64,000 bases of DNA from Methylosinus sp. C49 (GTDB lineage: Bacteria; Pseudomonadota; Alphaproteobacteria; Rhizobiales; Beijerinckiaceae), in contig NZ_AP022332.1 in NCBI RefSeq assembly GCF_009936375.1, positions 248,001 through 312,000 on the forward strand. Reading direction: 5' to 3'. The position numbers and the translations under genes are program-made. A model generated the notes under the pieces. The model was not told the DNA's origin, made no database searches, and worked only from the letters and a program-made list of their open reading frames with translations. Each line of letters opens with the position of its first letter. Positions within the stretch are counted from its first letter, which is position 1. Below are positions 35,328-44,619 of this stretch, piece by piece.

Positions 35328-35574
35328 AATACTCTCCCCGATCGTTTTGGGACGCGGCGCCCGCGAAACGGCGCCGCGCGTCTCGACGCGACAGATGGGG
35401 GTAAGCAAGAATCGTTTCAATTTACCGCGGGGCGTTGCGAGACGCTTCCGCTCGCGACGGATCGTCGCGCGGAAGGCCACCGGCGACGCCTTTAACCCGA
35501 CATTGCCCGTAGACTAATAATCCGGTTTAATCCGGCCCGCGAGCGCGCCGCGGCGCCAAAAAACGAGGACGGAA

Positions 35575-36870
35575 ATGCCGATCGACAGCAAGCATCCCGA
35601 GACACTGGCCCTCCACGCCGGCTGGCGTTCCGATCCGGCGACCGGCGCCGTCGCGCCGCCCATCTATCAGACGACCTCCTACCAGTTCCGCGACACGGAG
35701 CACGCCGCAAATCTCTTCGCGCTCAAGGAGCTGGGCAATATCTACACGCGCATCGGCAATCCGACGACCGGCATCCTCGAGGAGCGTCTCGCCGCGCTCG
35801 AGGGCGGCGTCGCGGCGCTGGCGCTTTCTTCCGGCCAAGCGGCCTCGGCTTTCGCGCTGCAAAATCTGGCGCGCGCCGGCGACAATGTCGTCGCCTCCAC
35901 CGATCTTTATGGCGGCACTTGGAATCTCTTCGCCAATACGCTGAAGGACCAGGGCCTCGAGGTGCGCTTCGTCGATCCGAGCGACCCGGAGAATTTCCGC
36001 CGCGCCACCGACGATCGTACGCGCGCCTATTACGCCGAGACGCTGCCCAATCCCAAGCTCACCGTCTTCCCCATTGCGGAAGTCGCGGCGATCGGCCGCG
36101 AATATGGCGTTCCGCTCATTGCCGACAATACCGCTGCGCCGCTATTGGTGAAGCCGCTCGAGCATGGCGCGGCGATCGTCGTCTATTCGACGACCAAATA
36201 TATCGGCGGCCATGGCACGTCGATCGGCGGCGCCATCATCGACGGCGGCAATTTCGATTGGGAGAAGTTTCCCGAGCGTCAGCCCGCGCTCAACACGCCG
36301 GACGCGAGCTATCACGGCGCCGTCTGGGTGGAGGCGGTCAAGCCGCTCGGCCCCGTCGCCTATATCATCAAGGCGCGCACGACATTGCTGCGCGATCTCG
36401 GCTCCGCGGTTTCGCCCTTCAACGCCTTTCTCACTCTGCAGGGCATAGAGACTCTGCCGCTGCGCATAGAGCGTCACGTCTCCAATGCGCAGGCGGTCGC
36501 GGATTTTCTGTCGAAGCGCGCCGAGGTGACGAAGGTCATTCATCCCTCGCGCCAGAGCGGCGCGGAGCGCGAGCGCGCCGATAAATATCTGAAGGGAAAA
36601 TATGGCGCGCTGGTCGGCTTCGAGCTCGCCGGCGGCCTCGAGGCCGGCCGGCGCTTCATCGATGCGCTGAAGCTCTTCTATCATGTCGCCAATATCGGCG
36701 ACGCGCGCAGCCTCGCGATCCATCCGGCGACGACGACGCATTCGCAGCTGTCGCCGGAAGCGCAGCTCGCGACCGGCGTCACGCCCGGCTATGTGCGTCT
36801 CGCCATCGGCATAGAGCATATCGACGATATTCTCGCCGATCTCGATTCCGCGCTGAAGGCCGCGGCCTGA
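35575..36870 (+). CDS. metY: O-acetylhomoserine aminocarboxypropyltransferase (MetY)
   Basis: A 431-residue PLP enzyme of the Cys/Met metabolism family. Signature segments are TLALHAGWRSDPATGAVAPPIYQTTSY, YTRIGNPTTGILEERLAALEGG, the cofactor lysine in YSTTKYIGGHGTSIGG (about residue 207) and VRLAIGIEHIDDILADL. The length and the early HAGW region point to the O-acetylhomoserine sulfhydrylase group, which makes homocysteine from O-acetylhomoserine and sulfide. GAGGACGGAA precedes the ATG. The stop is separated by only one base from the convergent P450 stop. Upstream, TAATCCGGTT appears twice in tandem (about 35516-35535), a possible operator. Confidence 0.94.
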   Translation: MPIDSKHPETLALHAGWRSDPATGAVAPPIYQTTSYQFRDTEHAANLFALKELGNIYTRIGNPTTGILEERLAALEGGVAALALSSGQAASAFALQNLARAGDNVVASTDLYGGTWNLFANTLKDQGLEVRFVDPSDPENFRRATDDRTRAYYAETLPNPKLTVFPIAEVAAIGREYGVPLIADNTAAPLLVKPLEHGAAIVVYSTTKYIGGHGTSIGGAIIDGGNFDWEKFPERQPALNTPDASYHGAVWVEAVKPLGPVAYIIKARTTLLRDLGSAVSPFNAFLTLQGIETLPLRIERHVSNAQAVADFLSKRAEVTKVIHPSRQSGAERERADKYLKGKYGALVGFELAGGLEAGRRFIDALKLFYHVANIGDARSLAIHPATTTHSQLSPEAQLATGVTPGYVRLAIGIEHIDDILADLDSALKAAA

Positions 36871-36871
36871 G

Positions 36872-38281
36872 TCACGAAACCCCTGCGTCATGCGCCGCCC
36901 GCTGGGCCGGCGCATGTTTCGCGAGCGGCGTCAGGCGCAGCGGCAGCGCGCCTTTCGGCCGCATGGCGAAGGTCGGCGCCAGCTCCAGACGATGGCCGGG
37001 GACGGTCTCGAAGCGGAACTCGCGCAGCAGCGTCGCGACGATGGTCGCCATCTCCGTCAGCGCGAAGCCCATGCCGACGCAGATGCGCGGCCCGGCGCCG
37101 AAGGGCAGATAGGCGTAGCGATGGCGCGCCTTCGCCCGCTCCGGCGAGAAGCGGTCGGGGTCGAAGGCGGTCGGCTGCTCCCACAGCTTCTCGTGCCGAT
37201 GCAGGCACCAGGTCAGCACATAGATGGGCTCCTTCGCGCCCACGCGATAGGGGCCGAGCGTCGTGTCCTCGCGCGGCTGGCGGCCGAGCGCGGCGAAGGG
37301 CGGGAAGAGCCGCATCGACTCCTGCAGGACCTGCCGCGTGAAGGCGAGATTTTCGACCGTCTCCGGCGTGATCTCGCCGTCTCCGGCGACGCGCTCCGCC
37401 TCCTCGCGGGCGCGTTGCTGGCTCGCCTGATCCTTGGCCAGCAGCCAGAAGGTCCAGGCCAGCGCGACGGCGGAGGTCTCATGGCCGGCGAGCAGAAAGC
37501 CGTGGAGATTGGCGACGAGCTCCGCGTCGGTCATCACGCGCCCGCTCTCCGGGTCCTTGGCCGAGAGCAGAAGGCCGAGAATATCTCGCGTCTCCTCTTT
37601 CCGGGCGCGGCGCTCGGCGAGCAGCTTCACCGTCTCCTCATGCACGAAGCGCGAGCCGGCGCGCGCCGAGAGCAGGCCCGGATAGGGCGTCCAATCCGGC
37701 GGCAGGCGGAACATCACGGCCAGCATGCGCCAGGCGAAGCTGCCGAGCACCGGCCGCAGCGCCGCGATGAAGCGCTCGCCGTCGAAACTCTCCGAGGCGC
37801 CGAACACCGCCTTCTCGATGACGGCGAAGGTCGTGCGCGACATGGCCTCGGTGATGTCCACCTCGGCGCCGCCGCCGAGACGCCGCCACTCTTCGGCCTG
37901 CGCCTGCGCGCAGCGGACGAAGAAGGGAACCAGCGCCAGAATATTTTCGTAGCGAAAGGCCGGCGAAATGGCGCGCCGCTGCCATTTCCATTCCGCGCCT
38001 TCCGAGAAGAAGAGCGTGTCGCCCTCGATCGGCCCGCGCAGCGCCGCGGCGGCGATGTCGTCGCGGCGAAAGGCCTCGGCGCGCGAGACCAGCAACTCCT
38101 CGATCAGCTCCGGTTTCACGACATAGTGCATGCGCGGGAAAAAGGGCCACAGGCCTTTGGCGGTGAAAAAATCGGTGCGATAGGCCTCGGGCGCGTAATT
38201 CTCGAGGTAATTGCGCGTCACCGCCAGATAGGACGGCTTCTCGCGCGGCGTGAAGGGGGTGAAATCGGGATCGTGAAACAT
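36872..38281 (-). CDS. Cytochrome P450
   Basis: A 469-residue P450. The I-helix motif is LLAGHETSAVAL, the ExxR motif is ESMRLFPP, and the heme loop is FGAGPRICVGMGFA with the thiolate cysteine at about residue 415. The early region has FSEGAEWKWQRRAISPAF (the WxxxR C-helix heme contact). It lacks an N-terminal membrane anchor, so it should be soluble. Class and substrate are unknown; long-chain fatty acid or hydrocarbon hydroxylases share this pattern. ATG at 38281 has GGAGG seven bases upstream. Redox partner could be the ferredoxin nearby, but a 2[4Fe-4S] type is unusual for that. Confidence 0.93.
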   Translation of the reverse strand: MFHDPDFTPFTPREKPSYLAVTRNYLENYAPEAYRTDFFTAKGLWPFFPRMHYVVKPELIEELLVSRAEAFRRDDIAAAALRGPIEGDTLFFSEGAEWKWQRRAISPAFRYENILALVPFFVRCAQAQAEEWRRLGGGAEVDITEAMSRTTFAVIEKAVFGASESFDGERFIAALRPVLGSFAWRMLAVMFRLPPDWTPYPGLLSARAGSRFVHEETVKLLAERRARKEETRDILGLLLSAKDPESGRVMTDAELVANLHGFLLAGHETSAVALAWTFWLLAKDQASQQRAREEAERVAGDGEITPETVENLAFTRQVLQESMRLFPPFAALGRQPREDTTLGPYRVGAKEPIYVLTWCLHRHEKLWEQPTAFDPDRFSPERAKARHRYAYLPFGAGPRICVGMGFALTEMATIVATLLREFRFETVPGHRLELAPTFAMRPKGALPLRLTPLAKHAPAQRAAHDAGVS

Positions 38282-38385
38282 GCAAGGCCTCCGCAATGAA
38301 CGAGCTCGGCGGTCCGACGCTATCGGAGCGAAATTCGCTTTTTCTGTGATCTCGCGAGCAGGACAATCGGGCGATTGCCGAAAGG

Positions 38386-38572
38386 GGCGCGCTCACCCTC
38401 CCCTTCAGGGGGAGGGTCGGCCGGCGACAGCCCGGCGCTCGCGACGGGCGTTCTTTCAGAACGCCCTACGGCCGGACGGGGTGGGGTTCCGCGGCGAAGA
38501 CTCGGGGCGTCACCCCCTCCCGATCGCCTGCGGCGCTCGACCTCCCCCCTCGAGGGGGAGGTGGACACGCCT
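38386..38572 (+). repeat. Intergenic palindromic repeat family, copy 1
   Basis: About 187 bp between the P450 and mcd genes. It has two end hairpins: CACCCTCCCC-TTCAG-GGGGAGGGT at the start and GACCTCCCCCCTCGAGGGGGAGGT at the end. The middle shares GGGGTTCC...GAAGACTCGGGGCG...CACCCCCTCCCGATCGCC with the copy at 44943. The inner part is longer here because of an extra segment near 38425-38475. The rest of this gap (38573-38761) shows no gene; it must hold the mcd promoter. Confidence 0.9.
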
Positions 38573-38761
38573 CTTCGATCTTGACTTCGCGTTCGCCCGA
38601 TCGCCCTGGGATCTCTAGGCCGGCGCCTCCGCCCCGCCCGATCCAGCCCTGGGAGCCGGCCCGGACGCGGAATAGTTGCGTCCTCCCGCGATTGGCGGCA
38701 TTTAGAAAAAATCCTGTCACCCCCGGCCCCGCCGGGCCTGTCCCAGAAAGAGCGAGAGAGA

Positions 38762-40426
38762 ATGAGCGCGACCGAGACCACCTCCACGAACTGGCTGCCC
38801 GACGCCAAGGCGGCTTTCGCCTCCGTGGAGGCGCTTTACGGCCGCGCGCTCGCCGCCGTCCGCGCCCGCGTCACCAAGGACGGCAAGCTCTCCAATGAGC
38901 TGATCGAGGTGGAGCAGCACGCCGCGCACGGCCTCTCCTGGTTCGCCACCTATGTGCAGGGCCTGCGCGAGCTGCTCGCCTACGCCGACCGGCTCCAGGC
39001 CGAGGGCGCCTATGGCGAGGTGGAGAATCTGCTCACCCGCATCGCCTTCGCCGAATATCTGGCGCAGGTCTTCGGCGGCATTCCGATGAGCCAGGGCGAA
39101 TTCGTCCGCCTCTCCGATTTCGGCCTCTCGCCCGCCGATGTCGCCGCCGCCCATATTCCGCAGGTGGACAGCCTCATCGCCTCCGGCCTCACCAGCGCCA
39201 ATCGCGCCCGCCTCGCCGAGCTGATCGACCACAACGGCGCCGCCGAGACGATCGGCGCCACCGGCCTCGACGAGACGCTGGAGGCCATCCGCAGCGAGAT
39301 GCGCAAATTCGCCGGCGACAATGTCACGCCGCATGCGCATGAGTGGCATTTGAAGAACGACTATATTCCGCTGGAGGTCATTTCCGGCCTCGCGGAGCTG
39401 GGCGTCTTCGGCCTCACCATTCCCGAAGAGTACGGCGGATCGGGCCTCGGCAAGATCGCCATGTGCGTCGTCTCGGAGGAGCTGTCGCGCGCTTACATCG
39501 GCGTCGGCTCGCTCGGCACGCGCTCGGAGATCGCGGGCGAGCTGATCCTCGTCGGCGGCACGGAAGAGCAGAAGCAGAAATATCTGCCCAAGATCGCCAC
39601 CGGCGAAATCCTGCCTACCGCCGTCTTCACCGAGCCGAACAATGGCTCCGATCTCGCCAATCTGCGCACCCGCGCGACGCGCGAGGGCGATGTCTACAAG
39701 GTCGTCGGCAACAAGACCTGGATCACCCATCCCGTGCGCGCCGATGTGATGACGCTGCTGGTCCGCACCAATCCGAACGAGAAGGGCTACAAAGGCCTCT
39801 CCATGCTGCTCGCCGAAAAGCCGCGCGGCACGGATGAGACGCCCTTCCCGGCCAAGGGCATGACCGGCGGCGAGATCGAGGTGCTCGGCTATCGCGGCAT
39901 GAAGGAGTTCGAGATCGGCTTCGACAATTTCGAGGTGCCGGCCGAAAATCTTCTCGGCGGCGAGGAGGGCAAGGGCTTCAAGCAGCTGATGGAGACCTTC
40001 GAATCCGCCCGCATTCAGACGGCGGCGCGCGCGCTCGGCGTCGCCCAGGCGGCGCTCGATCTCGGCCTGCGCTACGCCAAGGAGCGCGTGCAATTCGGCA
40101 AGCCGCTGTTCGCTTTCCCGCGCGTCTTCGACAAGATCGTCACAATGGCGATCGAGATTCACGTCGCCCGCCAGATCACCTATTTCGCCGCGCGGGAAAA
40201 AGACGAAGGCAAGCGCTGCGATCTCGAGGCCGGCATGGCCAAGCTACTCGGCGCGCGCGTCGCCTGGGCCGCGGCGGACGATGCGCTGCAGATTCACGGC
40301 GGCAATGGCTTCGCCCTGGAATATCCGGTCTCCCGCGTCCTCTGCGACGCGCGCATCCTCAATATTTTCGAGGGCGCGGCGGAGATTCAGGCGCAGGTCA
40401 TCGCTAGGCGTCTGCTGGAAGGCTGA
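38762..40426 (+). CDS. mcd: (2S)-Methylsuccinyl-CoA dehydrogenase of the ethylmalonyl-CoA pathway
   Basis: A 554-residue acyl-CoA dehydrogenase. The catalytic core lies at about residues 180-550, with FGLTIPEEYGGSGLG, AVFTEPNNGSDLANLRTRA, GNKTWITHPVRADVMTLLVRTN and the C-terminal QIHGGNGFALEYPVSRVLCDARILNIFEGAAEIQ. An extra N-terminal domain of about 170 helical residues is the mark of Mcd and not of ordinary acyl-CoA dehydrogenases. It oxidises methylsuccinyl-CoA to mesaconyl-CoA in glyoxylate regeneration. ecm, the enzyme two steps earlier, lies 4.7 kb downstream. Confidence 0.92.
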   Translation: MSATETTSTNWLPDAKAAFASVEALYGRALAAVRARVTKDGKLSNELIEVEQHAAHGLSWFATYVQGLRELLAYADRLQAEGAYGEVENLLTRIAFAEYLAQVFGGIPMSQGEFVRLSDFGLSPADVAAAHIPQVDSLIASGLTSANRARLAELIDHNGAAETIGATGLDETLEAIRSEMRKFAGDNVTPHAHEWHLKNDYIPLEVISGLAELGVFGLTIPEEYGGSGLGKIAMCVVSEELSRAYIGVGSLGTRSEIAGELILVGGTEEQKQKYLPKIATGEILPTAVFTEPNNGSDLANLRTRATREGDVYKVVGNKTWITHPVRADVMTLLVRTNPNEKGYKGLSMLLAEKPRGTDETPFPAKGMTGGEIEVLGYRGMKEFEIGFDNFEVPAENLLGGEEGKGFKQLMETFESARIQTAARALGVAQAALDLGLRYAKERVQFGKPLFAFPRVFDKIVTMAIEIHVARQITYFAAREKDEGKRCDLEAGMAKLLGARVAWAAADDALQIHGGNGFALEYPVSRVLCDARILNIFEGAAEIQAQVIARRLLEG

Positions 40427-40463
40427 GGCGGGAAATTGGCGAGATGGAGAAGGACCGAACCCG

Positions 40464-40703
40464 ATGCCGGTTGTTTTTCGCCAGAGCGGGTACAGGTTCT
40501 TCTTCTACTCGAACGAGGGCGATCCTCGCGAGCCGATGCATATTCATGTGCTGAAGGACGGTTGCACAGCGAAGTTTTGGCTGGAGCCGGTCAGCCTCGC
40601 GCAGAGCGCGCGCCTGGATGCGCGGGCCTTGCGCGAGTTGGAACAGATCGTTCAAGATCGGGCCGACGACATCGGGAGGGCTTGGCGTGAGCATTTCGGC
40701 TAA
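40464..40703 (+). CDS. DUF4160 domain-containing protein
   Basis: A 79-residue DUF4160 protein: MPVVFRQSGYRFFFYSNEGDPREPMHIHVLKDGCTAKFWLEPVSLA. The FYSNEG..EP.HIHV core is characteristic. It overlaps the next gene (DUF2442) by 17 bp. DUF4160 and DUF2442 genes are recurrent partners and have been proposed as a toxin-antitoxin-like pair; their function is not established here. Starts about 38 bp after mcd. Confidence 0.88.
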   Translation: MPVVFRQSGYRFFFYSNEGDPREPMHIHVLKDGCTAKFWLEPVSLAQSARLDARALRELEQIVQDRADDIGRAWREHFG

Positions 40704-40935
40704 ATCCGTGCGCTTCGATGACGACAGCTTCTGGGTCGAGCTATCGGATGGGCGCACGCTCGGCGTTCCGCTCACATGGTTTCCTCGGCTGCTGCACGCG
40801 ACCGGAGAGCAGCGCCTCGCTTTCACGATCAGCGACGAGGGCCTGCACTGGGACGCGCTCGACGAGGATATCTCCATACCGGGCCTGCTCGCAGGTCGCG
40901 GCGATCAGACGAAGCGCAAGCAGGCGGCCGCCTAG
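40687..40935 (+). CDS. DUF2442 domain-containing protein
   Basis: An 82-residue DUF2442 protein with GTG start at 40687: VRFDDDSFWVELSDGRTLGVPLTWFPRLLHA, then the tail LHWDALDEDISIPGLLAG. The DGR.L.VPL.WFPRLL and HWD.LDEDIS motifs are the family marks. DUF2442 proteins have been likened to small DNA-binding antitoxin-like proteins. It overlaps DUF4160 by 17 bp, so the two are translationally coupled. A short 257 bp gene-free gap follows. Confidence 0.88.
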   Translation: MSISAKSVRFDDDSFWVELSDGRTLGVPLTWFPRLLHATGEQRLAFTISDEGLHWDALDEDISIPGLLAGRGDQTKRKQAAA

Positions 40936-41192
40936 GACCGGCGAGCATGCCCAGACTCCTCGCGGCCTCTGCGTTACCGCGTTAACGGGGAGGTGGAAGG
41001 CGGCGGTCGGGCCACGATGCGCCACACTCTCTCATAATCGATTTTCCATCCGCCTTTGGCGCGCCGAGGCCTTTTTCCGCCCTCGCGAGCGCGAGCCGCG
41101 CCCGGCTGAAACGCGGCAATCGACCACGGTTGCCGTCGTCCCTTCCCCTTCCCAAATGGAGTCGTGTGGGTCTTCAACGAAAGAAGAACAAC

Positions 41193-41657
41193 ATGACCAA
41201 TATTGCCGTTCACAATGGGGCCTGGGTTCTCGTCGGCGACGGCCGTAGAGCCCTGTTTCTGCAAAATCACGGCGATCCCGATCTGCTCGATCTGCGCGTC
41301 GTCGAGGCGAGGGTGGACGAAAATCCGCCGACCCGCGAGCAGGGCAGCGACGCGCCGGGCCGCGCTTATGGCACGGCGGGAGCGCCGCGCAGCGCCGTGG
41401 AGAACGCCGATTGGCACGAGCTGGAAAAGGAGCATTTCGCTCGAGCGATCGCCGAGCGCATCAATACCGCCGCGGAATCCGGCGAATTGAGCGAGGTCGT
41501 CATCATCGCCCCGCCGCGCGTGCTCGGCGAGCTGCGCCAGGAGCTGAGCCATAAGGCCAAGAGCAAGGTGAAGGGCGAGCTGGACAAGGATTTGACCCGC
41601 CATCCTCTGCCCGAGATCGAGAAGGCCCTCGCGCGCGAGTTCCGCGCGGAAGGATGA
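41193..41657 (+). CDS. Host-attachment family protein
   Basis: A 154-residue protein of the 'host attachment' family (baeRF-like fold related to eRF1 domain 2). WVLVGDGRRALFLQNHGDP forms the first strand and loop. FARAIAERINTAAESGELSEVVIIAPPRVLGELRQEL is the conserved core, and the end KDLTRHPLPEIEKALAREF is typical. It was named from plant-associated bacteria, but the biochemical role is unknown. The start at 41193 fits the family; an upstream ATG at 41130 adds 21 residues with no support. Faces the solute-binding protein gene convergently. Confidence 0.85.
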   Translation: MTNIAVHNGAWVLVGDGRRALFLQNHGDPDLLDLRVVEARVDENPPTREQGSDAPGRAYGTAGAPRSAVENADWHELEKEHFARAIAERINTAAESGELSEVVIIAPPRVLGELRQELSHKAKSKVKGELDKDLTRHPLPEIEKALAREFRAEG

Positions 41658-41709
41658 GCATTCGGCTTCCGCCCCTCGCGCGTCTTCGGCGGCGAGGGGA
41701 CGGGGCTTT

Positions 41710-42600
41710 TCAGTAAGGCCCCACGGGAAAATATTTCAGATAGAGCTCGGCGTAGACGCCCTTTTGCGCGACGCGCGCCAGCGCGTAATCCAGCGCACGG
41801 CGCAGGGCCACATTGTTCCTGCGCACCGCGACGCCGACGCCATCGCCGAAAAAGGCGGGATCGGCGTAAGGCCCGTCCTTGAACATGCAGCAATCGGCCG
41901 CGTCGGCGCCGTTCAGCCAAAAGGCCAGCGAGATGGCGTCGCCGAACATCGCATGGGCGCGGCCCTCCTTCAGCGCCGTGCGCGCCTGCTGCGCGCTGGG
42001 ATAGGTCGCCAGAGTGGAGGCGGGGAAGAACTTCTTCAAATAGGCCTCATGCGCGCTGTCGGCGGCGACCGCTATGGTCCGGTCGGCGAGCGCTTCCGGC
42101 GTCGCGCCGGACAGCACGGAATCCTTGCGCACCACGAAGCGGCCCGGCGTCGTGTAATAGGGCTGGGTGAAATCCACCTTTTTGCGCATCTCGGGCGTGA
42201 TGGCGAAAGAGGCGATGGCGGCGTCGCCGGCGTTCTCGTCCAGAGCGGCGACGAGCGTGTCCCAGCGCCGGCGCTGAATGGTGCAGGTGATCTCCAGCTC
42301 CTCGCAAATGGCGCGCGCCAGATCGACGTTGAAGCCGGCGATGGTTCCGTCCGGCAGAGCGAAATCGAAGGGCGGAAAATCATCCTCGGTGAGAAAGCGG
42401 ATCTGCTTGATCGTCGAGAGGTCGGGCTTCTCCAGCTTGCGGGCCGGGTCCCAGAAGGAGGGCGCCGCCGCGACGACGCTGTCCGCAGCGGAGGCCGGCG
42501 CGGTGACGGACACCATGACCGCTGCGAGCGCGCAGCGTAAGCTTGTCAAAGTTTCGCTTCTGCGCCAAGCTTCAGCCACAGTTCTTTTCTCGCATATCAT
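41710..42600 (-). CDS. Periplasmic solute-binding protein family 3 (amino-acid type)
   Basis: A 296-residue precursor with a signal sequence (residues about 17-39, TSLRCALAAVMVSVTAPASA). The SBP_bac_3 domain begins IRFLTEDDFPPFDFALPDGTIAGFNVDLARAICEEL and has VAALDENAGDAAIASFAITPEMRKKVDFTQPYYTTPGRFVVR. This matches binding proteins of polar amino-acid ABC transporters. No permease or ATPase gene is nearby, so it may serve a distant transporter or a sensory role. It carries two adjacent cysteines (ADCCMF), not seen in most family members. Confidence 0.85.
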   Translation of the reverse strand: MICEKRTVAEAWRRSETLTSLRCALAAVMVSVTAPASAADSVVAAAPSFWDPARKLEKPDLSTIKQIRFLTEDDFPPFDFALPDGTIAGFNVDLARAICEELEITCTIQRRRWDTLVAALDENAGDAAIASFAITPEMRKKVDFTQPYYTTPGRFVVRKDSVLSGATPEALADRTIAVAADSAHEAYLKKFFPASTLATYPSAQQARTALKEGRAHAMFGDAISLAFWLNGADAADCCMFKDGPYADPAFFGDGVGVAVRRNNVALRRALDYALARVAQKGVYAELYLKYFPVGPY

Positions 42601-42656
42601 TCGAGGCCTCGCAGCCGCCCGGCGCGGCAGAGCCCGCGCGTCGCGGAGATTAGCGT

Positions 42657-44615
42657 ATGAGCGTGAATCCGGTCGATAGGGTTTCGCCGTATCCGCCGGC
42701 GCCCCATCGCGACGAAAGCGCCGTTTTCCCGCGCCGCCGCGAGCCGGAGTCGACGCTCGCCCGCCAGCGCGCCCGCCCGGCGCCGGAGACGCCCGCGCTA
42801 GGCGCCGGCCGGCCGCTTCCCCCGGAGATCGCCTTTCTCGCCGCCCATGGCGCGCCGCTGGTCATGCTGCAATATGGCGCGACCATCGCCCGGCGGCAGG
42901 GCGTGAAAGCCGACGCCGCGCTGATCGCCGAAGGGCTGATCCCGGAGGAGCGCTTCTATCGCATTCTGGCGGCCGAGCTGCGCGTCCCCTATCTCGACGC
43001 GCCGCCCGCGCTGGAGCCGTCCGAAAGCCTGGAGCAGGACGCCGCGCGCGGCTACGCCCGCCTCGCCGAGGAGCCGCGAGGGATGCGCTGGCTGTTCGCG
43101 CCGCGCGGCGACGACATCGCCCGTCTCGTCGGCGTCACGCGCTCTTCCGCCGGGCGGCCGCTCTTCGCCATCACGCGCCCCTCCCATTTCGAGGAGGCGC
43201 TGCGCCGCTCCTCGGCGCGTCGGCTGGCCGAGGCGGCCGCCTATTCGGTGGAGCGCGTCGCGCCGGAGCTGGCGGCGCGGCGGGCGCTCGGCGGCCGCGC
43301 GCCCATCGCTTTCGCGCTCGGCAATCTCATTCTGCTCGCGGCCTGGCTCTCGCCGGCCGGCTCGCTCTCGCGCGCCGCCGCGGCGCTGCTCGCTCTGCTG
43401 TTCCTCGCCAATATCGGGCTGCGCCTCTATTTCTGCGCGATCCGCAAAGCGGCGCGCGGCGCCGCGCCGGCGTTGGAAGAGCGCGATCTGCCGCTCTATT
43501 CCATCATCGTGGCGCTCTACGACGAAGCCGGTGTGGTTCCGCAATTGACCGAGGCGCTGGACGCGATCGACTATCCACGCGCCAAGCTGGACGTCAAATT
43601 CGTGGTCGAAAGCGACGACGCCGCGACCGCCGCCGCGCTGCGCGCCGCGCATCTGCGGCCGGGGTGGGAGATCATCGTCGCGCCGCCCGGCGCGCCGCGC
43701 ACCAAGCCGCGCGCGCTCAATGTGGCGACGCCTTTTCTGCGCGGCTCCCTCGTCGCCGTTTTCGACGCGGAAGATCTGCCCGACCGCGGCCAGCTGCGCG
43801 ACGCCGCGGCGCTATTCGCCGCCGCGGATGAAAATCTCGCCTGCCTGCAGGCCAGCCTGTTCATCCATAATCACCGGCGCAGCTGGATGACGGCCATGTT
43901 CTGCATCGACTATGCCGTCCTGTTCGATGTGATCGACAGAGGCGCCTCGGCGGCCGGCCTGCCCTTTTTCCTCGGCGGCTCCTCCAATCATTTTCGCCTG
44001 TCCGCGCTGCGCGCCGTCGGCGCCTGGGATGCATTCAATGTGACGGAGGACGCCGATCTCGGCCTGCGGCTGGCGCGGCGCGGCTATAGGGTCCGCACTT
44101 TCGCCTCGCGCACGCAGGAGCAGGCGCCGACGCGCTTTGCCGCGCTGGTGGCGCAGCGCAGCCGTTGGATGAAAGGCTGGATGCAGACGGCGCTGGTCCA
44201 CTGCCGCGACCCTTCCGCCTATTTCGCCGATCTCGGCGCCGCGCGCGGCGCAGTAGTGCTGGCGCTATTGGCGGGCGGCTTCATCGCGCCGCTGCATGGG
44301 CCGATCTTTCTCTTCTTCCTCGTCCATGATGCGGGTTTCGGCGCTCTGCTGGCGCCGAAGACGCTCGTCGACGGCCTCGCCAGCGGTCTCTTCTGCCTCA
44401 TCGCCGCCGGCGGCCTCTCGGCCAGCGTCTGGCCGCGCGCGGTCGCCATGGGCGAGGCGGATATTCTCTGGCTCTGGCCGGCGCTGCTGCGCTGGCCGCT
44501 GTGGAGCCTGATGCTGTCCCTCGCCTCCTGGCGCGCCTTGCGCGAGCTGTGCGTCAGGCCATTCTATTGGGACAAGACAGAGCATTTCCCGATCGCCGGA
44601 GCGCGGAACCGATGA
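42657..44615 (+). CDS. Membrane glycosyltransferase family 2 with GspE-N-like front domain
   Basis: A 652-residue protein. An arginine/proline-rich start is followed by a domain like the type II secretion GspE N-domain (about residues 55-175, KADAALIAEGLIPEERFYRILAAELRVPYLD). After one or two membrane helices (about 220-262) comes a GT2 core with YSIIVALYDEAGVVPQL, VAVFDAEDLPDRGQL, NVTEDADLGLRLARRGYRV and QRSRWMKGWMQT, the QxxRW-type motif of processive synthases. Four or more C-terminal helices follow. It probably makes or exports an envelope polysaccharide. Starts 57 bp from the divergent solute-binding-protein gene. Confidence 0.85.
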   Translation: MSVNPVDRVSPYPPAPHRDESAVFPRRREPESTLARQRARPAPETPALGAGRPLPPEIAFLAAHGAPLVMLQYGATIARRQGVKADAALIAEGLIPEERFYRILAAELRVPYLDAPPALEPSESLEQDAARGYARLAEEPRGMRWLFAPRGDDIARLVGVTRSSAGRPLFAITRPSHFEEALRRSSARRLAEAAAYSVERVAPELAARRALGGRAPIAFALGNLILLAAWLSPAGSLSRAAAALLALLFLANIGLRLYFCAIRKAARGAAPALEERDLPLYSIIVALYDEAGVVPQLTEALDAIDYPRAKLDVKFVVESDDAATAAALRAAHLRPGWEIIVAPPGAPRTKPRALNVATPFLRGSLVAVFDAEDLPDRGQLRDAAALFAAADENLACLQASLFIHNHRRSWMTAMFCIDYAVLFDVIDRGASAAGLPFFLGGSSNHFRLSALRAVGAWDAFNVTEDADLGLRLARRGYRVRTFASRTQEQAPTRFAALVAQRSRWMKGWMQTALVHCRDPSAYFADLGAARGAVVLALLAGGFIAPLHGPIFLFFLVHDAGFGALLAPKTLVDGLASGLFCLIAAGGLSASVWPRAVAMGEADILWLWPALLRWPLWSLMLSLASWRALRELCVRPFYWDKTEHFPIAGARNR

Positions 44616-44619
44616 GACC

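Noticed and set aside
35328-35480. Sigma-54/NifA promoter for the FdxN-like ferredoxin
   Set aside because: TTGC occurs on the minus strand, but no GG lies at the required -24 spacing, and no TGT-N10-ACA site was evident.
35328-35574. SAM-II-type riboswitch ahead of metY
   Set aside because: I looked for the UUUAA and GCUAAAAAGG core typical of this class. TTTAACCC and CCAAAAAACG occur, but in the wrong spacing and without the conserved helix partners.
38282-38761. Small protein genes in the P450-mcd gap
   Set aside because: Open frames here run through the palindromic repeat and show proline/arginine-rich shadows with no ribosome-binding site.
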